Positions 12,567 through 14,006 of a stretch of 14,006 bases of DNA are shown piece by piece. The DNA is from Methanosarcinales archaeon (lineage in GTDB: Archaea > Halobacteriota > Syntropharchaeia > Alkanophagales > Methanospirareceae), in contig JAENXH010000019.1 in the NCBI GenBank assembly GCA_016649585.1, positions 1-14,006 of the forward strand, written 5' to 3'. Numbering within the stretch: position 1 is the first letter of the stretch; each line of letters begins with the position of its first letter. The notes under the pieces were generated by a model. It had not been told where the DNA came from, did no database searches, and saw only the letters and a list, made by a program, of their open reading frames with translations. A program made the translations under genes and the position numbers.

Positions 12567-13472
12567 ATGGAATTAGAAGGAGTAGAGATAGAAGATACAT
12601 TTGCTGAAGCGTTTCCGATAAAGGTTGCACGTGTGTTGATAACGGCGGTGAACGAGAAATGGGCGATGGTGGCGGCGAAAGAGACGACGGGGTTCGGCAC
12701 ATCGGTGATAATGTGCCCGGCAGAAGCTGGCGTGGATGTAATAATACCTACAGAAGAGACTCCGGATGGGAGACCAGGCGTTGCTATACTTATCTGCACA
12801 TTTGGCTACAAGGCGCTTGATGAGCAACTGCTTGCGAGGATAGGACAGTGCGTGCTTACCTGTGCGACTGCATCGGCTTTTAACGGCCTAAAGGCGGAAG
12901 AAGCCGAGAAGGAGTTCAATACGGGCTTCAAGCTAAAATTCTTTGGTGACGGGTTTGAGTCGGAGGAGGAAGTTGGTGGTAGAGCAGTGGCGAAGATTCC
13001 TGTAATGGGTGGGGAATTCGTGGTGGAGAAGAACTTAGGAGCAAAGCCAGGAGTTGCCGGTGGGAATTTCTTCATACTCGCGAAGGACCAGATGTCAGCG
13101 TTGAAAGCGGCTGAGGATGCCGTTGCGGCCATCGGCAAGGTCGAAGGCACGATAACTCCTTTTACCGGCGGTGTTGTTGCATCGGGCTCAAAAACGGGCT
13201 CTTTGAAGTACAAGTTCATGCATGCAACGGTGAATGAGAAGTATTGCCCAACGCTCAAGGACAAGATAGAAGGGTCTGAGCTGCCAGCGGATGTAAATGG
13301 CGTTTTCGAGATAGTGATAGACGGTGTTAGCGAGGCAGCGGTTAAAGAAGCAATGAAAGTAGGAATAAAAGCGGCGGTTAAGGTTCCGGGCGTGGTGAAG
13401 ATAACCGCAGGTAACTTCGGCGGTACATTGGGCAAATACCAGTTCAAGCTTAAAGAGGTGTTAGGGCTGTAA
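12567..13472 (+). CDS. ftr: Formylmethanofuran:tetrahydromethanopterin formyltransferase
   Basis: Ftr catalyses the reversible transfer of the formyl group between methanofuran and tetrahydromethanopterin in the cytoplasm, the second step of CO2 reduction to methane and a late step when the pathway runs in reverse. The 301-residue protein matches the usual length near 297. Recognisable segments include IEDTFAEAFPIKVARVLITA (about 7-26), TTGFGTSVIMCPAEAGVD (about 40-57), the C-terminal-lobe GKVEGTITPFTGGVVASGSK and the terminal GNFGGTLGKYQF. There are two alpha/beta lobes, with no truncation. The start is well supported by AAGGTGG at 12554-12560. It is followed by a good hairpin terminator. 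Together with cofC and cofH it places the organism among methanogens, methane oxidisers or related archaea with this C1 pathway; methylotrophic bacteria also have Ftr, but the rest of the window is archaeal. Confidence 0.96.
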   Translation: MELEGVEIEDTFAEAFPIKVARVLITAVNEKWAMVAAKETTGFGTSVIMCPAEAGVDVIIPTEETPDGRPGVAILICTFGYKALDEQLLARIGQCVLTCATASAFNGLKAEEAEKEFNTGFKLKFFGDGFESEEEVGGRAVAKIPVMGGEFVVEKNLGAKPGVAGGNFFILAKDQMSALKAAEDAVAAIGKVEGTITPFTGGVVASGSKTGSLKYKFMHATVNEKYCPTLKDKIEGSELPADVNGVFEIVIDGVSEAAVKEAMKVGIKAAVKVPGVVKITAGNFGGTLGKYQFKLKEVLGL

Positions 13473-13520
13473 GTAAGTCCACAGCCGATCTTCAAAAAGA
13501 AGGACGAAGAAGCACGACGG

Positions 13521-13555
13521 AGAGGACATGAAACTGTCCTCTTTATCTATTTTTT
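13521..13555 (+). terminator. Hairpin terminator after ftr
   Basis: AGAGGACA (13521-13528) pairs perfectly with TGTCCTCT (13535-13542) around a six-base loop TGAAAC and is followed by a T-rich tail ending in six T residues (13550-13555). This is the clearest stem-plus-T terminator in the window and probably ends the cofC-ftr transcript. Confidence 0.7.
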
Positions 13556-13638
13556 ATCAAGAACGTAAATGTAAGCAATTCTAATAAATACCCCCCCTTA
13601 TTCCGGATATATTGATGCACACATATTCAACAGCAAAT

Positions 13639-13648
13639 TTTATTTAAA
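13639..13648 (+). promoter_or_regulatory. Possible TATA box of the pilin-like gene
   Basis: TTTATTTAAA on the plus strand gives an expected start near 13672 and a leader of about 25 bases before ATG 13698. The leader contains only a weak purine run (GAAGAG). The remainder of 13556-13697 is A/T-rich with a run of seven C residues at 13590-13596, and I see no gene in it. Confidence 0.4.
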
Positions 13649-13697
13649 CACCGGCTCTGTACTTAAGTGACGCAGCTATAATCTGAAGAGCTAAAAA

Positions 13698-13937
13698 ATG
13701 AAAAGCAAGAACTCTTCGCAACTTCGTAAGGACAAGAGAGCGGTACAGCCGGTTATCGGCGTTATTCTTATGGCTGCGGCGACAATTGTGATTGCTGCTG
13801 TTGTTATCGCGATGCTCGGCGGGTTCAGCTCACCACATGCTCCTTCTTTTTATATCCAAATTGAAGAAGTTATTAATGGAGATCATTTAAAAATAAATGC
13901 ATCACATGCCTTTGATTCTGGACCTTTACCAACCTGA
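13698..13937 (+). CDS. Archaeal type IV pilin-like protein, probably frameshifted
   Basis: The 79-residue product begins with a positively charged leader, KDKRAVQPVIGVILM, followed by a hydrophobic helix to about residue 42. This is the class III signal plus helix of archaeal type IV pilins (the PilA/DUF1628 type), processed by a PibD-like peptidase near RAV and assembled through the helix into surface filaments. After it come about 35 residues of beta-rich head. The family is usually about 120-200 residues, so this protein is short. At the stop (TGA 13935-13937) the -1 frame continues as NLNLTVNSI, which fits the family's next strand, before another stop at 13958-13960. A frameshift, a decayed gene or a sequencing error would explain this. 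The window ends 69 bases later, so the true 3' end cannot be judged. Confidence 0.65.
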   Translation: MKSKNSSQLRKDKRAVQPVIGVILMAAATIVIAAVVIAMLGGFSSPHAPSFYIQIEEVINGDHLKINASHAFDSGPLPT

Positions 13938-14006
13938 ATTTGACAGTTAATTCAATTTGAGCGCACATATTAACAAAAATCCACCTTTTTCATTTCGAAA
14001 AATCTG

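Noticed and set aside
13590..13596. Run of seven C residues as a phase-variation tract
   Set aside because: It lies in a spacer about 100 bases before the pilin-like gene, outside the coding frame and not between promoter and start in a way that clearly alters spacing.
1..14006. CRISPR array, defence island or new multi-gene system
   Set aside because: No regularly spaced repeats, cas genes, toxin-antitoxin pair or nuclease/helicase defence module is visible; MCM here is a standard replicative helicase.

Overview
The window looks like chromosomal DNA of a methanogen-type euryarchaeon, most plausibly an anaerobic methane oxidiser or close relative (ANME-1/Methanophagales-like). Direct support: an archaeal MCM helicase, archaeal-type uS13-uS4-uS11-rpoD order, a C1-pathway enzyme on methanofuran and tetrahydromethanopterin (Ftr), two coenzyme F420 biosynthesis enzymes (CofH, CofC), a methanogenesis-marker-2-type protein, TATA-box-like promoters, a tRNA with a bulge-helix-bulge intron and an archaeal type IV pilin. 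A membrane-anchored multihaem cytochrome c and a group II intron favour an ANME or Methanosarcina-related lineage over a hydrogenotrophic methanogen without cytochromes. The genus call is inference.

Layout. 1-316 (minus): 5' part (domain I) of a group II intron running off the left edge. 545-1174 (minus): NapC/NirT-type multihaem cytochrome c. 1328-1894 (plus): Yip1-like membrane protein. 1917-4022 (minus): MCM replicative helicase, convergent with the Yip1-like gene. From a divergent promoter at about 4114, plus-strand genes encode a P-type-ATPase-like HAD protein, a marker-2/AIR-synthase-like protein and CofH (to 7087). After a T-run comes a compact cassette of DUF2178-like membrane protein, XRE regulator and GNAT acetyltransferase, each overlapping the next by four bases and running by the same overlap into cbf5. 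cbf5 shares its last 21 bases with a tRNA-Ser(GGA) gene that contains a 15-nt intron. Then rps13, rps4, rps11 and, after a structured spacer, rpoD. In place of the usual rpl18e-rpl13-rps9 continuation come cofC and ftr, a hairpin terminator, and at the right edge a short type IV pilin-like ORF that looks frameshifted.

How the genes work together. CofC and CofH supply parts of F420 (the lactyl-phosphate activation and the deazaflavin chromophore, respectively). F420 is the hydride carrier of the C1 pathway in which Ftr moves the formyl group between methanofuran and tetrahydromethanopterin. The cytochrome could take part in the membrane and extracellular electron transfer that this metabolism needs. 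Cbf5, the tRNA and the ribosomal and RNA polymerase genes form a gene-expression block, and MCM is replication.

I found no wholly new multi-gene system. The best leads are the cbf5/tRNA-Ser overlap with its minimal intron, the mini-ORF and repeated half-sites in front of the DUF2178-XRE-GNAT cassette, mutually exclusive RNA structures in the rps11-rpoD spacer, an RpoD that seems to lack its iron-sulphur domain, and a CX3CH haem site in the cytochrome.
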